A stretch of DNA of 64,000 nucleotides. Origin: Rhynchonema sp. JSB1_4. Its lineage: Eukaryota > Nematoda > Chromadorea > Monhysterida > Xyalidae. Position 1 is the stretch's first letter, and each line of letters starts with the position of its first letter. The notes under the pieces were generated by a model that ran no database searches, was not told where the DNA came from, and was given only the letters and a program-made list of their open reading frames with translations. Positions 12,601 through 23,576 of the stretch are shown one piece after another. A program made the position numbers and the translations under genes. The stretch is taken from assembly GCA_030248065.1 (NCBI GenBank), contig JASAMV010006448.1, forward strand, positions 1 through 64,000. Direction: 5' to 3'.

Positions 12601-14241
12601 TTACCAACACCCCCAAATCGGCCTACCCGGCCAGCTATCTATGTAAGGCCGCATTCACAATGCAGCGCGTTAGCGTGTTGCTGATTAGCGTGCACGCTTT
12701 TTCCGCACGCTTTTGCATTCACAATGGAAAATTGAAAAAGCGCGTTAGCGTGCACGCTTATCAGTGACACAATAATGCGCTAACGCGCTAATCAGCAAAA
12801 CGCGTTTGCATTCACAATGCCCGTTGGTCTGGGTGTTGGCAAATGCCGAATTTTTTTATTTCCTTTGTTTTGAAAACGGCAACCAATCGCTTTCAAGATT
12901 CATTTTCTAAAGGAACATTTTCCTCAAATGGAAAATTTAGCTAGTCGCGACAAGAACAATCCATGCGTGCAATACAGTCTCCTTGTCGTGTCATGCATCA
13001 CAATTATACCACCTAAGAGGATACACAACACATAAGCAGATGAACAACGTTCTGCGCAACGTTTGCTTGCAGCTAATATAACAGCAGCCGAAACTGTTTG
13101 CCTCAATCGATTGATAGCGTAATAAGATATGCTTCTAAGCATCAAAATGGAACAAAAATATTCTCAGTGAACGCAGCAGGCTTTATTTCCTATGTTTTCA
13201 CATTTTTTGTGGCCTGATAATGTTTTCAAATTAAATTATAAACTTTAGAACACGAGCATCCAGTGCTAACGCGCAAAAAAATTAGAACCAGTCCTAATCG
13301 TGAAAAGCGCGTTAGCGTGCACGCTAACGCGCCAACGCGCTAATCAGCTTTGCATTGTGAATGCAAAAGCGCGTTGCGCATATGCGCGTTAGCGTGCGAG
13401 AAAAGTTGCTCGCACGCTAACGCGCTAATCAGCTTTTTCCACTGTGAATGCAAAAGCGTGCGCATCTCGCACGCTAACGCGCTAACACGCTAACGCGCTT
13501 GCATTGTGAAGGCGGCCTAAAGGCAAACTACACCAGCATGAGCTCGATTTCGCAGCTGGCAGAATGGTGAAACATTCTGACGTGGCTGCTGATTTGGGAA
13601 ATGTGACACGTTGAAGAATGCAAAATGGAGCATGATGATTTTCTCTTTCTGTTTGTTTTGAACACACAGCACCTTCGAAATCGGGCTCGTGTTGGCGTAG
13701 TTTCCCTTTACGTATATGTCTGTAGTCTGTTGATTATATTTCGACATAAAGTATAAGCCCCATTCAGCGATGTTTGGAGCGGGCTGGGTCGACGCCATTC
13801 TAAATGAATGTTTCAGGCATTGCCAACTCATTCGCAGAGCCATTGAACGTTGTTGGTGTTGTGCGATGACAGGCCACGTGTTTTTGCGCCACGCGACAAG
13901 CAATGTTTAATCGGTCTTTGCCTGAGTTAGCAATGATTGAAACATTCATTTAGAATGGCGTCGACCCAGCCCGCTCCAAACATCGCTGAATGGGGCTTAT
14001 AGACTATGATGAAATATAATCAACAGACTATACCAACCGCATCACTGGATCTGACCTGATCATCAAAAATTGATACCACTCATTGCATTGCAGTGTGCAC
14101 CACCTGTGTTCGCCATTCATGCCTGAAGGGGCAAGGCACATCGACATGTTTGTTGACATCGAGGATGCAAATGACGATCTGGTATCAGCTGACCACACGA
14201 CTGCGCTCAATGTGAGAGTGCATTTTGATGGAAAGCGATAG
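632..14241 (+). CDS. uba-1: Ubiquitin-activating enzyme E1, C-terminal half (5' end outside window)
   Basis: E1 enzymes adenylate ubiquitin, hold it as a thioester and pass it to E2 enzymes. Exons seen: 632-823, 1732-1914, 2156-2342, 3410-3559, 3642-3709, 4853-4981, 6177-6353, 6452-6614, 6945-7112, 7649-7762, 8838-about 8970, 11211-11298, 11371-11465, 14094-14241 (stop TAG). Phases fit at most joins. Between 4982 and 6176 at least one exon is unresolved, possibly near 5530-5580. Diagnostic parts are the nucleotide loop [38 protein letters not shown], the catalytic-cysteine block PMCTIKSFP (Cys codon 4922-4924), [19 protein letters not shown] and the ubiquitin-fold end (VTVWDKTHV to MLYASFMP). 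The N-terminal half is not in view. Sequence is divergent from vertebrate UBA1, so a UBA6-like paralogue is not excluded. Introns carry many transposons. Confidence 0.88.
972..1270. repeat. Palindromic MITE with CCCGAAACCCGAAAC arms
   Basis: The ends GGGCTCCACCAGATAGACCC and its complement enclose two nearly perfect inverted arms built of repeated CCCGAAA units, with a centre near 1120. It sits in an E1 intron. I see no convincing target duplication. Confidence 0.75.
2486..3254. mobile_element. hAT-type MITE (CAGTGRTKTAGCTGG ends), interrupted
   Basis: The left end is CAGTGATTTAGCTGGGG and the right end TAGCTACACCACTG. Flanks are GCATCGAA and GCATCAAA, an 8-bp target duplication with one mismatch. 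The interior has GTACAGTAGGTAGGTTGCCG repeats shared with the copy at 31436-31842. A second element (2590-3002) is inserted inside it. Host position: E1 intron. Confidence 0.8.
2590..3002. mobile_element. hAT-type MITE, CAGGGTTGRGC family, nested copy
   Basis: The ends are CAGGGTTGAGCAAAAAACG and its near complement ending CCAACCGTG. Flanks GGTACAGT and GGAACAGT form an 8-bp duplication with one mismatch. The interior matches the copies at 39645-40159 and 46572-47064. Confidence 0.85.
3848..4834. mobile_element. Possible hAT-like element with ACCGACACC subrepeats
   Basis: Imperfect ends (TTAGGGATCGACGGCGGT and ACCGACGCCGATCCCCA) enclose ACCGACACC-rich arms. CTGCCCAA on the left and CTGCCCTA on the right could be a decayed 8-bp duplication. 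It fills most of the E1 intron before the catalytic-cysteine exon. Confidence 0.5.
8157..8330 (+). repeat. Tandem repeat with TTAGGCTTAGGC cores
   Basis: Two units of about 95 bp share TTAGGCTTAGGCTGCCAGCC followed by AGGAAGACCT. A third partial unit lies at 8587-8615. The core resembles the nematode telomere hexamer but is only two copies long in each unit. Confidence 0.65.
9739..10835. mobile_element. 1.1-kb near-perfect palindromic element flanked by TTAA
   Basis: The ends TTAA-AGTGACTCTACAATTGAA and TTCAATTGTAGAGTCACT-TTAA are exact complements, and inversion continues to a centre near 10290. TTAA is the target of piggyBac-type transposases, so this is best called a piggyBac-like MITE (inference). 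There is no transposase ORF. It lies in an E1 intron; a second copy is at 51400-53150. Confidence 0.8.
11939..12297. repeat. Imperfect palindromic element, TA-flanked
   Basis: The ends CAGTGTTTCCTTTTTATGC and the complementary AAACAGGAAACACT bracket inverted segments (CGTTATAACTCAACT against AGTTCAGTTATAACACG; GGTCGAGATT against AATCTCGACC). It lies in the last E1 intron. Confidence 0.55.
12372..12643. repeat. Partial CAGTGATGTAGCTGGGG repeat
   Basis: The left end matches the hAT-type MITE family at 2486 and 31436, followed by AT-rich interior ending CCAGCTATCTATG. Its right end is not found; the element at 12644 begins there. Confidence 0.45.
12644..13520. mobile_element. PIF/Harbinger-like non-autonomous element
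   Basis: The inverted ends are GG(C)CGC(A/C)TTCACAATGC, each flanked by TAA. That fits the 3-bp TWA target and GG-starting ends of PIF/Harbinger elements. Both subterminal zones hold many copies of CGCGTTAGCG and GCGTGCACGC. The middle (12830-13260) is unrelated AT-rich DNA without a transposase ORF. Confidence 0.65.
13723..14030. mobile_element. Palindromic MITE flanked by TA
   Basis: The ends TAGTCTGTTGATTATATTTC are mirrored by GAAATATAATCAACAGACTA, with about 90-bp arms and a short spacer. This fits a Tc1/mariner-type MITE. It lies just upstream of the last E1 exon. Confidence 0.75.
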
Positions 14242-17200
14242 AATCTGATATTGATTAATTATTGTTAGTGTGCTGAGCATATAGTCATTATTTGTGCAAC
14301 TTTGTATGTTTTCAATCGGTAGTATCTCAGATTTTTCATATAAATATGACTTTATTGTTATACAGGCACACTTTATTGCCATTGTAATCACCTTGCATCT
14401 CATTACTTCTGGCCACCTCTGTTTTCATTCCATGTGAAAGCTGTTAATTCGCTTATCGCTAACGTACGTTACCTGTAACGTTTTCATGCTTGCCATGTTC
14501 TCGGTGGTTGTTTTTTGTGCATAACTATATTCTCATTGTCTTTCCACGGTTTCATGGACATGTGTCGTGCAATACTATCCACAATAATTATATTTTCTCA
14601 AAAACGAAAAGTGTACATTTATGGCAATAAAAGATCAAAATCACCTCGTGATATTCTTGCATAGCAATGAAAAGGTCATGTAAACTCAGTGCAGACAGTT
14701 TGTCCACAAAGCAAGGGTGGTCCTTTGACTAAAGCTAGTGCATGCAAGTTTACACCGGTGCAGGTACTAAGTCATGGCATTGATTCACAACTAACTGACC
14801 CCAACAAAATGCGTTAAGAACGCAAAACAAGCACATTGTATATCATAATCGCGTGTGTGCGCAGGCGCGTGTGAAATGCACAAATAAGCTCAAATCATCA
14901 GATATGATGCATGTGTGTACACTTACAGTACCCCTTTGTGTCCACACACGCGTTGCTTTATTTGTTGTCATGCAAATGTAGGGCTGACTCACAAACATGC
15001 ATGCAGGCAGGCAAGCTGGTGCACCGCCACTCCACGTTCCGTTACACAAGCACGATACAGAATGGGAATCTCATGGTACGCATGAATGTGGCGCAGTTGG
15101 TTAGGTCTCTGGTGTAGAATGCACGTTTTCTTTGAAACGTCAGCCACCAGTATCAACGATCATGATGCAGTTGTAGTTTTGCTCACGTGTGTTGATGTTT
15201 CATAATCATTAAGCTCAAACATGAACGATATTGACTGCGTCACAGAGCTGGTGAATAGGATAATCTACACTAGTCCAACCAGCCCACCTAAACCAGACAT
15301 CAAGCTTGCTGCGTTGGTGCAGTCACAAAATGGTGCACTGCGCTGGTCTGCGTTTTTATTAGCTGCAAGCAAATATGTGCACCACACGTGTGCTGAAAGG
15401 GAAATAGGGCGAGAGAGATAAGGGTGCAGTACTAACAGGCGTGTTGAGGCATTTATGCGATATTATGGTTGCAGTGGTTGCTGTTGCAGTGCTTAATGGG
15501 TACGGCATGTGACACATTTGGGTGCTGTACTTGCGCGGTACTCACGAAGCGAAGTACGTGTGCGCCCAAATAACGTGTTGGTGCGCGCGTGTAGGTACAA
15601 GCCGAACGAGAGCAAGTGTGTGCATACAGTCATCATCAGTATGCAAGCAGACACAACACTCAACAAGCACTTTGTGATATGACGCTTGCTTGCTTGTGCG
15701 CGTGCACCCACGGCAAGCAGTCACTGTTGTACACCAGCTTCAGCTAACGCATGTACAGTCGCACAAGCAGCTAACATAGCATGCCAGGTTAGGTTGTGCT
15801 GTGTTGCTGCTAGCGCGCCGCTGCACGTCTGTGCGTACATGTACACATTGTTGGTATCAATTGCTGCTCTCGCTTGGTCACAGGTGGTGCATACATTACA
15901 ATCGGGCGGGACCGTGATGCACTAAGCACCATCATAGTCCGTTCACGAGAACATGGGACGAAATCCGACCTGGTTGTGAGTTTCGCTGTCAATTCCGTCG
16001 CATGTAGGCGTGTCACGTCACCCGCACCATCTACTAATACCGTAATCGTATGGCTGCGCTTGCAGCCGGCGTGAATGCATTGCACAAACACACGTGCTGC
16101 TTTGTGTGTGGCGGCTGTGCTTGTCCGCGTGTATCGCTTATCTTTTTTCGTTCGGTCTCTCAGTCCGCGTGCTTTTGCCTTATTGCTGCTGCTTGCTGTG
16201 GTGCACGACCGCTCTGTACTGCACCCACACACACACGTAGGTACATGTAGAGTCATGCTGGTGTCTGTGTTTGCAGCTTACTACATACATGTACACCCAC
16301 AATCCAACTCTATGTGTGTGCTTGGTGCAATGACGTTGCGCGCGCTCAGTGGATCATTTCGAAATTACGATTTGGAACCGAGTTGTCCACACGCTATGGT
16401 TGCACGATAACATCAATGACCACCGTCAAGCTGGGTGTTTCAGGTACATACCTTGTTCACCATTCGAAATTCTCACAGATTGCGCTCAATAAGGTTGAAG
16501 CGCTAGCCGTTTGCACACTTGTGCTCACACATCCTGAATAAGCGCACGTGTAATGCTCCGGCTTGGTGTTGTTGTGCTTTCTCGCAGTATGTACAGGCAT
16601 ACGTGCTCGGTTTTTTAGCTGCATCCTGCCTTGTTTGTTTGCGACGTGTCAAGTTGACGTGTGATCATCCATTTTGAACAGTCTGGTAAAATTGTCTTGC
16701 TTTTGTTTTGGGTAAAAAATAGCCCGGTACTTGGTACACCAGCTATGGGGGTAGGTAGAACTGCATTCATCTTAAGCAAGCCGATACTGTGCTGCTGCTT
16801 TGCTGCCATGCTTCGCGCGTTAATTAACCCAGAGCTGAGGTATCGTATCTTGTTTAGCAGCGCGCGCAGTGACCTACTTTCTCTTGCGGCCCCCTACAAG
16901 GGCCGGGAAGGTGGGTTATTGTGGCCGCATGCAGTCCCGGCATTAGGCATGGGTGCTTGCTAGCAGCTCATGCCTGTGCGTTGCTGCGGTGCGGACATCC
17001 AAGTCGATATTATCGGGTACTGGTGGTGCATTGACACTCCAGGTTGGTACCTACAGTACCTACTTAATGCCTAGTCGATATACACCTATAAGCTGCTGCC
17101 ACGTGCCGGTGTGCATGCAATATTGCGTTGCGGATAACAGTGTGCGCGTGCAGCAAGCACTCACTCAGCCACTAGGTATATGTATGTACATGTACGTGTG

Positions 17201-19256
17201 TGTGGGCAGACGCGGCGGCGTGCGCGCGACATCCGCTAAATGCATGCACGCGCTAATCGGGGGTTACGGTAGGAGTACGGTACGTGGGTCTCTACGTAGC
17301 TGGAACCAATGCCAGTCCCGTCTGGTGCATACCCGTGACACAATGTGAGCACAGCTGCACGCACCCAACCAGCAGCATCGGCTGTGTGCGCATGTACAGG
17401 CAGTCGCCGCCACAACAGCCAATAAGCAAGCGGCAGGCGGGCAGCAGCTTGCAGTCTGATTATAAGCTGCATGCACTTGCGCACGCACCCCATCTAGGTA
17501 GATGTACGTCCGTGCATGTAAGCTCGCCAAGCAATGACGCTTACAGTGTGTGTCCTTGTTGTACAGCGTCGGCAGTAGCTGCGACGGGAATATATTATGA
17601 GAGGCTCTTGATTGACAGCCAAGTACAGTCAGGGATATGATTTGATGAACTCTTTGTTTTTTATCAGTTTATTCACTTTCCGGTCAATTATTCTGCGCAA
17701 ATCGAGGATTATGATTTTCGCATCCCGGAATCACTTGCTTTCCCGTCGCATGCCATCGTGCGCAATATCCACAGGTGCAGCGGCGGCAGGCAAGCTGTGC
17801 GAAGCATCACCTTTTGCCACGACTATGTATGTATGTGTGTGCGCCGTTAGTTAGCCCATAAGTAGCATATGTGCAAGCTGTGGCGACACTTAGAGCGCAC
17901 ACACAGACACACAGAGAGACGTGCACGTATATGCAAGTAAGTCTTTGACGTTACTGGTGGGCGCGCTAACTAGGCAGCACGCGACCCGCCCCGCACCACT
18001 GCTAACAACACACATATGCGCACGGCTAGCTTGTCACACCCGCAGGATTCCAGATGTGGACCCCGGCTGACATTATTGTATCATTTCAGTCTGCTGCAGT
18101 GTGCCTGTAAGCGATAGCCGCCCTCCCGAACCTGCATTTCAATAATGGGCATGATAACAATAACAGCGACCTGCCTGCAGTCATGTATTCCTCAGTGTAA
18201 GTGCGTGCGCGCGCGTGCAGCAGCCGCACTAACGGTCTACCCGCACACCGTTATGTTATTATCTAACCAACACGAGTTGCGACGAGTTATCTAGCTGCGC
18301 GCGTCGTGTCCGCTTTTTCATTTGTGCTGCCAGTGCACGCAAACAGCAGCACTATTGCACCAAATGCATCGGCATCCATAAAATCTATCGCCATCCACGC
18401 CGCCGTTATGGCACTACCACTACTTGGCTAGCTGGCTGATGTTTTAACGGCACCACATGTGTGACAACAACAACGTACACGTTCATGTACACTGCGCGCG
18501 CCCAACCTGCGCACATATATTGCTGCTTGCTGCCTTTGGTCGTTGTACCTTGTGGCGCACCCTCACAACCACGTGACTTATTGTGTTACTCATATAAGTT
18601 CGGACACCATTGTCCCGATGCCTTTGGGTATGTACAGTGAGTGCCCCATTTCCACTTGCACCCAATTTGAAGCAGAAGCGAGCCGCGCGCGCGCATCGTG
18701 AAGCATAATTCTGTGAGCCCGTTCGGGCGCGTGCGCAAAAACTGCATTCACGGCAGGCGGGCGAAAGCGAGAAACAGCACAGCAATATTGCTTACTGTGT
18801 CTTGTGTCCGTTGAGTGCAGTTGTACTGCAGTGCAGGCACGCCTGGGCACACATAAGCAGCAACGGGTATAATATCGTCGGGCTCGCTTATTTTGCACGG
18901 CGCGCGCACCCCCGGACACTCTTGCACTCTGCTTTCTCATACCAGCACACTAGCGCTGCGCTGACAACCGGCCATAAATGGAGATACTTGAGTACCATCG
19001 CAAGACAAACGTATTGTGTCATGCTAGGACCCACTAACTTCGTCGAGGTTCACGGCGACGAGAAAATTCGAGCGCCGCGCACACTGCATTCTCGTGTACA
19101 CCATATCGTCACATTTACGTGCGCGCGTTTGGCTTGTCGTGTCTTTGCTGCGCGCCCGCTCCATTTTCGCTCTCGGTTTCAGACTTTTGTTCAACATTGC
19201 AGGAAAGTCTTTAAAATTTTCACATTCGTATCAACGAAATCATCGACGACATTTAC
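14242..19256. other. Gene-free stretch with a 4.4-kb block of unusual composition
   Basis: From 14242 to about 14830 the DNA is ordinary AT-rich sequence. From about 14830 to 19200 it switches to GC-richer DNA dominated by GTGTG, TGCATG, GCGCGC and GTACATGTAC steps (alternating purine-pyrimidine). I recognise no protein family on either strand and no RNA gene. The block ends just before the C2H2 gene and may include its promoter and 5' leader. Confidence 0.6.
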
Positions 19257-22200
19257 ATGAGTGACCTGCTGCAAATGCTGCTCGCCGGTCAGCCCCCGAA
19301 GTACGCCATTGTGCGTTTGCGTCCGAATGACGATGTGTTTCGTCTGTTTCGGCTGTTGGTCGAAAATGGGTATCAGGAGGTCAGTTTCGTCAACGAACTC
19401 AAGGAGTACTCTCAATCCAACAACAAACTGACCGACCCCAAGAACGTCGGCTCCCTGAATCATCAAGCACATCAACAACAACAGCACAAGGTCAAGACAG
19501 CGACACCGGTGGTGAAACGCGAACCGCATCAACCGCAACTCACCAGCAATACCGTAACCTCGACGACGGCGGGAAATTTGAATCACAACGGTCATCATTC
19601 CAGTTCGACCAATCACCATAGTCATGGTGGTGGTGGCGGGAATTCAAATTTCGTGCCCAATGCAGCGGCCGCCGCGGCAGCAGCAGCACAGGCTCTCAGC
19701 AACAACTTGCCCGCTGCACTGCTGTTGGCTAATAATGCCGCCTTGCTCGCTCAGGCAGCCAGCACGATAACGAATCAGACAACAACGACAGGTGAGACTT
19801 GGACAAGTGTGTTCATGGCTTCATGTTTAATCCTCAACGCAAGACCACGCACGTTCGATTTTGCAGCGTCAGCGACCATGCAGTCCCCGATGGATTTGCG
19901 CACCAACAACAACAGCGAAACAAAAATGGCCGCACAACGACTTGCGACGATCATGGTCGGCGGAAGTGGCACGAAAATGGTGAGATTTTGTCAGGAAGTT
20001 GTTTCTACTGCTCCAACGGGCCTTTGTACTTCAGAACGGCTCGTCGGCAAGTTTCAACTTGAGCAGCAAGCCCCCAGCTCGTTCAACTGCCAGTGTGCAA
20101 CAGGTGCGAAAGCCATCCCCGACGGCATCGACTCTCAGCAACAGCGATTTCATTGGAGAGCAAGGTAGTGATGGGCACTGTGTTTCTGTTACCAGTGTGC
20201 ATGTTCGCTTTATTAATTTTCCTTGAAACATCAGGTTCGTACGCGACATGCGGTCTGTGCCAGAATCGTATCATGGCATCACGTCTGTCGAATCTGACCA
20301 ATCATGTGCGGCGACACGCAATGTTGAAACAGTTCCAGTGCTGCTATTGCGAATACACGCACAACGAAATGGCAAAGGTTGGGTCGGTTTAGTGGTGTAC
20401 TCCTTCATTCTCTTGCGCGCATCACTGGTGAAGCAGGCAGTTGATCACCGATGATGAACCTGTTGCAGGTTCGTTTGCACATGTTGCACAATCACAAGGA
20501 CAAAGACAGCCAGCCGATCGATAACCTCAACTCGGAGATGCAGGCACAATGGGACATGCTCATGCAGCAGTGCTTCCCGCAATTCGCCAAGGACAGAGGT
20601 TGGTGCATTTTGAGACCATTTATAGTCCATTGCATTCGGGTACAGTCTCGTATAACAATCTCTGTTCCTTTCAGTGATGACCAAATTCCCATCGAGCTCA
20701 ACCTCATATCACATTCGTGACCAGCCGTTGTCGATGGTGAGGACCGAACCGGTCGCCGGTGGTCTGGAGGATAAACAGATGGCGATGCTGAGTGATGATG
20801 ATGACGATGGTGGGTGATGTGTCAGGGTTTTGTGTTTGAAAAAAGTGTTGGTCTATCATGTGTAAACCGAACCACAACGGTTGATCACATTGACAGACGT
20901 TTTGGTATCCAGGAACAGACAGGATTGACCAAACGTTGTACCAAATGCAGCCCGCGCCAGGTTGTGATTTAGACTCGCCCTGTAGTCAGCTCGGTCCAAC
21001 AGTCAGGCTTGGACTAACGTATAGTCTTTCATTTTATTCTCGGTCCAAAGAAAGTATACAGCAAATGTTTCATCGCAACAGCAGCCATCAAGTCACACGC
21101 ATGTTTCGAGCCACGTTGTCGACCCGTATCATCCACTACGATGGATGACTGCTGTTTTCAAGGCGTTGAAACATTTTCTGTATACCGCCTCTGGGCTGTT
21201 ATAAAACGGAAAGACTATACCTTCATAAGCCGAAGCCAAGGAAAAGACTCAGAACAAAGCAAGCACAACCTAACCCAGCGCGAGATCATCACAAGATCAT
21301 CTCGATCAACTCAGCATCAGCATTCAATTCAAGCATTTTGCATCCCATTCACCTTGCAGTGCCGTTGAATGACCCGATGGTTCACACGTGCATTGAATGT
21401 GGCGAGTTGGTTGAATCGAATGAGCTGCTCGATCACGTCAACAACGGACATGGCGTGCAGCACACGTACACGTGCACACAATGTGCGCATGAATGCAGGG
21501 ACAGGTATGGTCGCACTGATGATCCATGGTACATCAGCAATCTATTGATTCGTTGACAGTCTTGGCTGGTATTGGTAGCACAATGGCTATATAAGAATTC
21601 ATCAAAATCAATCCTGATTTTCACGTTCAGTCACTCTTAACTACTGTGCTACTTGTGATTCTCACAAAACATTTTCAGCTGAAAATAATCTAGCAGATCA
21701 ACCACGTTGCCGCAGGTCTGAAACATTCTCTTTACAACTTGTTTTGTGTGCGATCACGCAACGCAACCTCATTGCCCCGTCACTGTCCCTCTTTACGATT
21801 CAGGAAAAAATGTTGACCAATTCTTATAAAGTGATTGTGCGACCAATATGAAACTTGGCGATCAGAGTGGACCTGCCTTTTGCAGATACGGTACTATCCG
21901 ATCACCAAGTTTAGGGGCAATCACTGATTAGGTAGAATGCACTCCCACAGTGTGTTTTATGAATATATAGACATTACTTCCAGAATGTTGCTCCATCTGC
22001 ATATCGAGGAGAAGCATTCCTCCTCCAACGGGTTGGCCAAATCGGAGCCGATGATCGATTCGTCCGGTAGTGAGGACGGTGACAGCACCCGTATTCGCGT
22101 AACGGTCGCGACACCAAACCAAGCGATCAGTCGATTCTTTCCCGACTACAGCCCGCCACCACAGTCGGACCGAAACAGGAAGCTCAAACAACACAATCCG

Positions 22201-23576
22201 GGCTCAGACAATGACCAGCCGATTGATGAGGAGGCGAATCATGGGCGTAGTAATGGCACGGAACGAGGGTTTGCGGTTAGTTGAACCTCTATTGTTTTTA
22301 TTAAGATGTGTTTTGTTTTGCATGAACACAGAGTTACTCATTACTCGTGTGGGAATGTTTTGTTTTTTTACTCTTACGCTGGGCAAGCGGCGGTATGGGT
22401 ACTCACGTATTGTTGCTTGCTCCGACGACTTTATTTGACGACAAAACTATTAGCCATCCTGTCCGATTTGAAGCGATTACAAAGTTATTGATTTTGATAC
22501 GGTCAAAGTTTGATTTTGGACAATATTGGTTTTTACGCACAAAAAATGCGACTATTCAGGACGTGTACTGCAAACTGTGCCATCGCACAGTGCCGGGTGA
22601 CCAAACGACGGACTCCCTGATCACGCACACCAAGAATCACTATCGATTGAAGTACATCAAATGTCACGATTGTCTGTACAGCGCACACGACACGCACAGT
22701 GTGAAGATGCATTGCAAACAGAAACACGCGAACAATGCTGAAATGGGTGTGCCGATTAACACGAGGTATGCGATGATTTGATTGATCAGCTATTTACTGG
22801 AGCATACCCTATATGCGCGACCGGGATCTGTGGTATGTGTGTGATGGAAACGAAACCCTTAGGTATAAGACTCTTCAAGGGACAAATAACGTTATCAATA
22901 CATGGCTGAAGACTGTCCGAAGTCCGACATCAATACTTGTAAAGCCGGAGCGAACATTTTGCAGAACGATGTCATCAGCCGAGCGTCGTTGGCTTCACAT
23001 CACGGCTCAGTGTTTCCCGTCAATCGGCACCAAACTGATGCTGGAAGACAAATGCGATCCGCCGCACACTGATGATAGGGGCAATTCTGTGTGAGTGACT
23101 AGCTGGCTGGCTGATGTTTCAATTATTTGTGTCTGCCTTTATGATTATCGAAATTAATCGAAGTATTCAATCTGGTATGATCACAATGGTGTTTTCGCCT
23201 TGAGCACGCGGCCTTTCCGCAACGCAAGAGATTTACTGATGCCACTAACGTTGAATAGCGTAAAAGTTGCTCACGTGCTGGTCGAAAATAGTGGCATCGG
23301 TCGATCAAGTCCAAGTCTGAGCCGATCACCAAGTTTGACACCAACTGGGTCACTTTTTGCAGCGACACTTGTCGAGTGTGCCTGGCCAAAGTGCCCCTGA
23401 ATGATCGTGTATCGCACGCCACCACACATCCACTACCAAATGGAACATCAATGGGTGCAAACAGTATGAAACGCATCAAAACTCGATTCAGCGAGCGAAT
23501 GGTCGACACAAACATGCGTGCACAATGTTTGAACATGTGCTTTGGCAGCAGTGCTGCTGGCACGGACGGTGTGTGA
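19257..23576 (+). CDS. Seven-finger C2H2 zinc-finger protein
   Basis: A probable nuclear DNA- or chromatin-binding protein of 722 residues. Eleven exons join in phase: 19257-19791, 19867-19979, 20035-20164, 20235-20377, 20469-20598, 20675-20809, 21360-21504, 21984-22275, 22560-22765, 22965-23090, 23363-23576. Fingers come in pairs at about 265-316, 406-455 and 545-597, plus a single one at 655 (CRVC). Finger 4 is C-x2-C-x12-H-x4-H only after splicing 21504 to 21984, which supports the model. Pairs 1 and 3 are each followed, about 20 residues later, by W-x6-CFP (Trp335, Trp619). The N-terminus has poly-H/G and poly-A runs, and an acidic DDDDD lies near 390. The start ATG is chosen because an in-frame stop lies 42 bases upstream; 5' leader exons are likely. 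I do not recognise a named orthologue. Confidence 0.82.
21570..21849. mobile_element. TA-flanked MITE, TTGGTNGCACAATG family, copy 1
   Basis: The ends TATTGGTAGCACAATGGC and GTGATTGTGCGACCAATA are near complements. The interior includes CAACCACGTTGCCGCAGG, shared with the copies at 28702 and 42859. It lies in an intron of the C2H2 gene. Confidence 0.75.

Noticed and set aside
14830..19200. Many open frames of 60-150 codons in the GC-richer block
   Set aside because: They overlap on all frames, lack domains and splice support, and reflect reduced stop frequency from composition.
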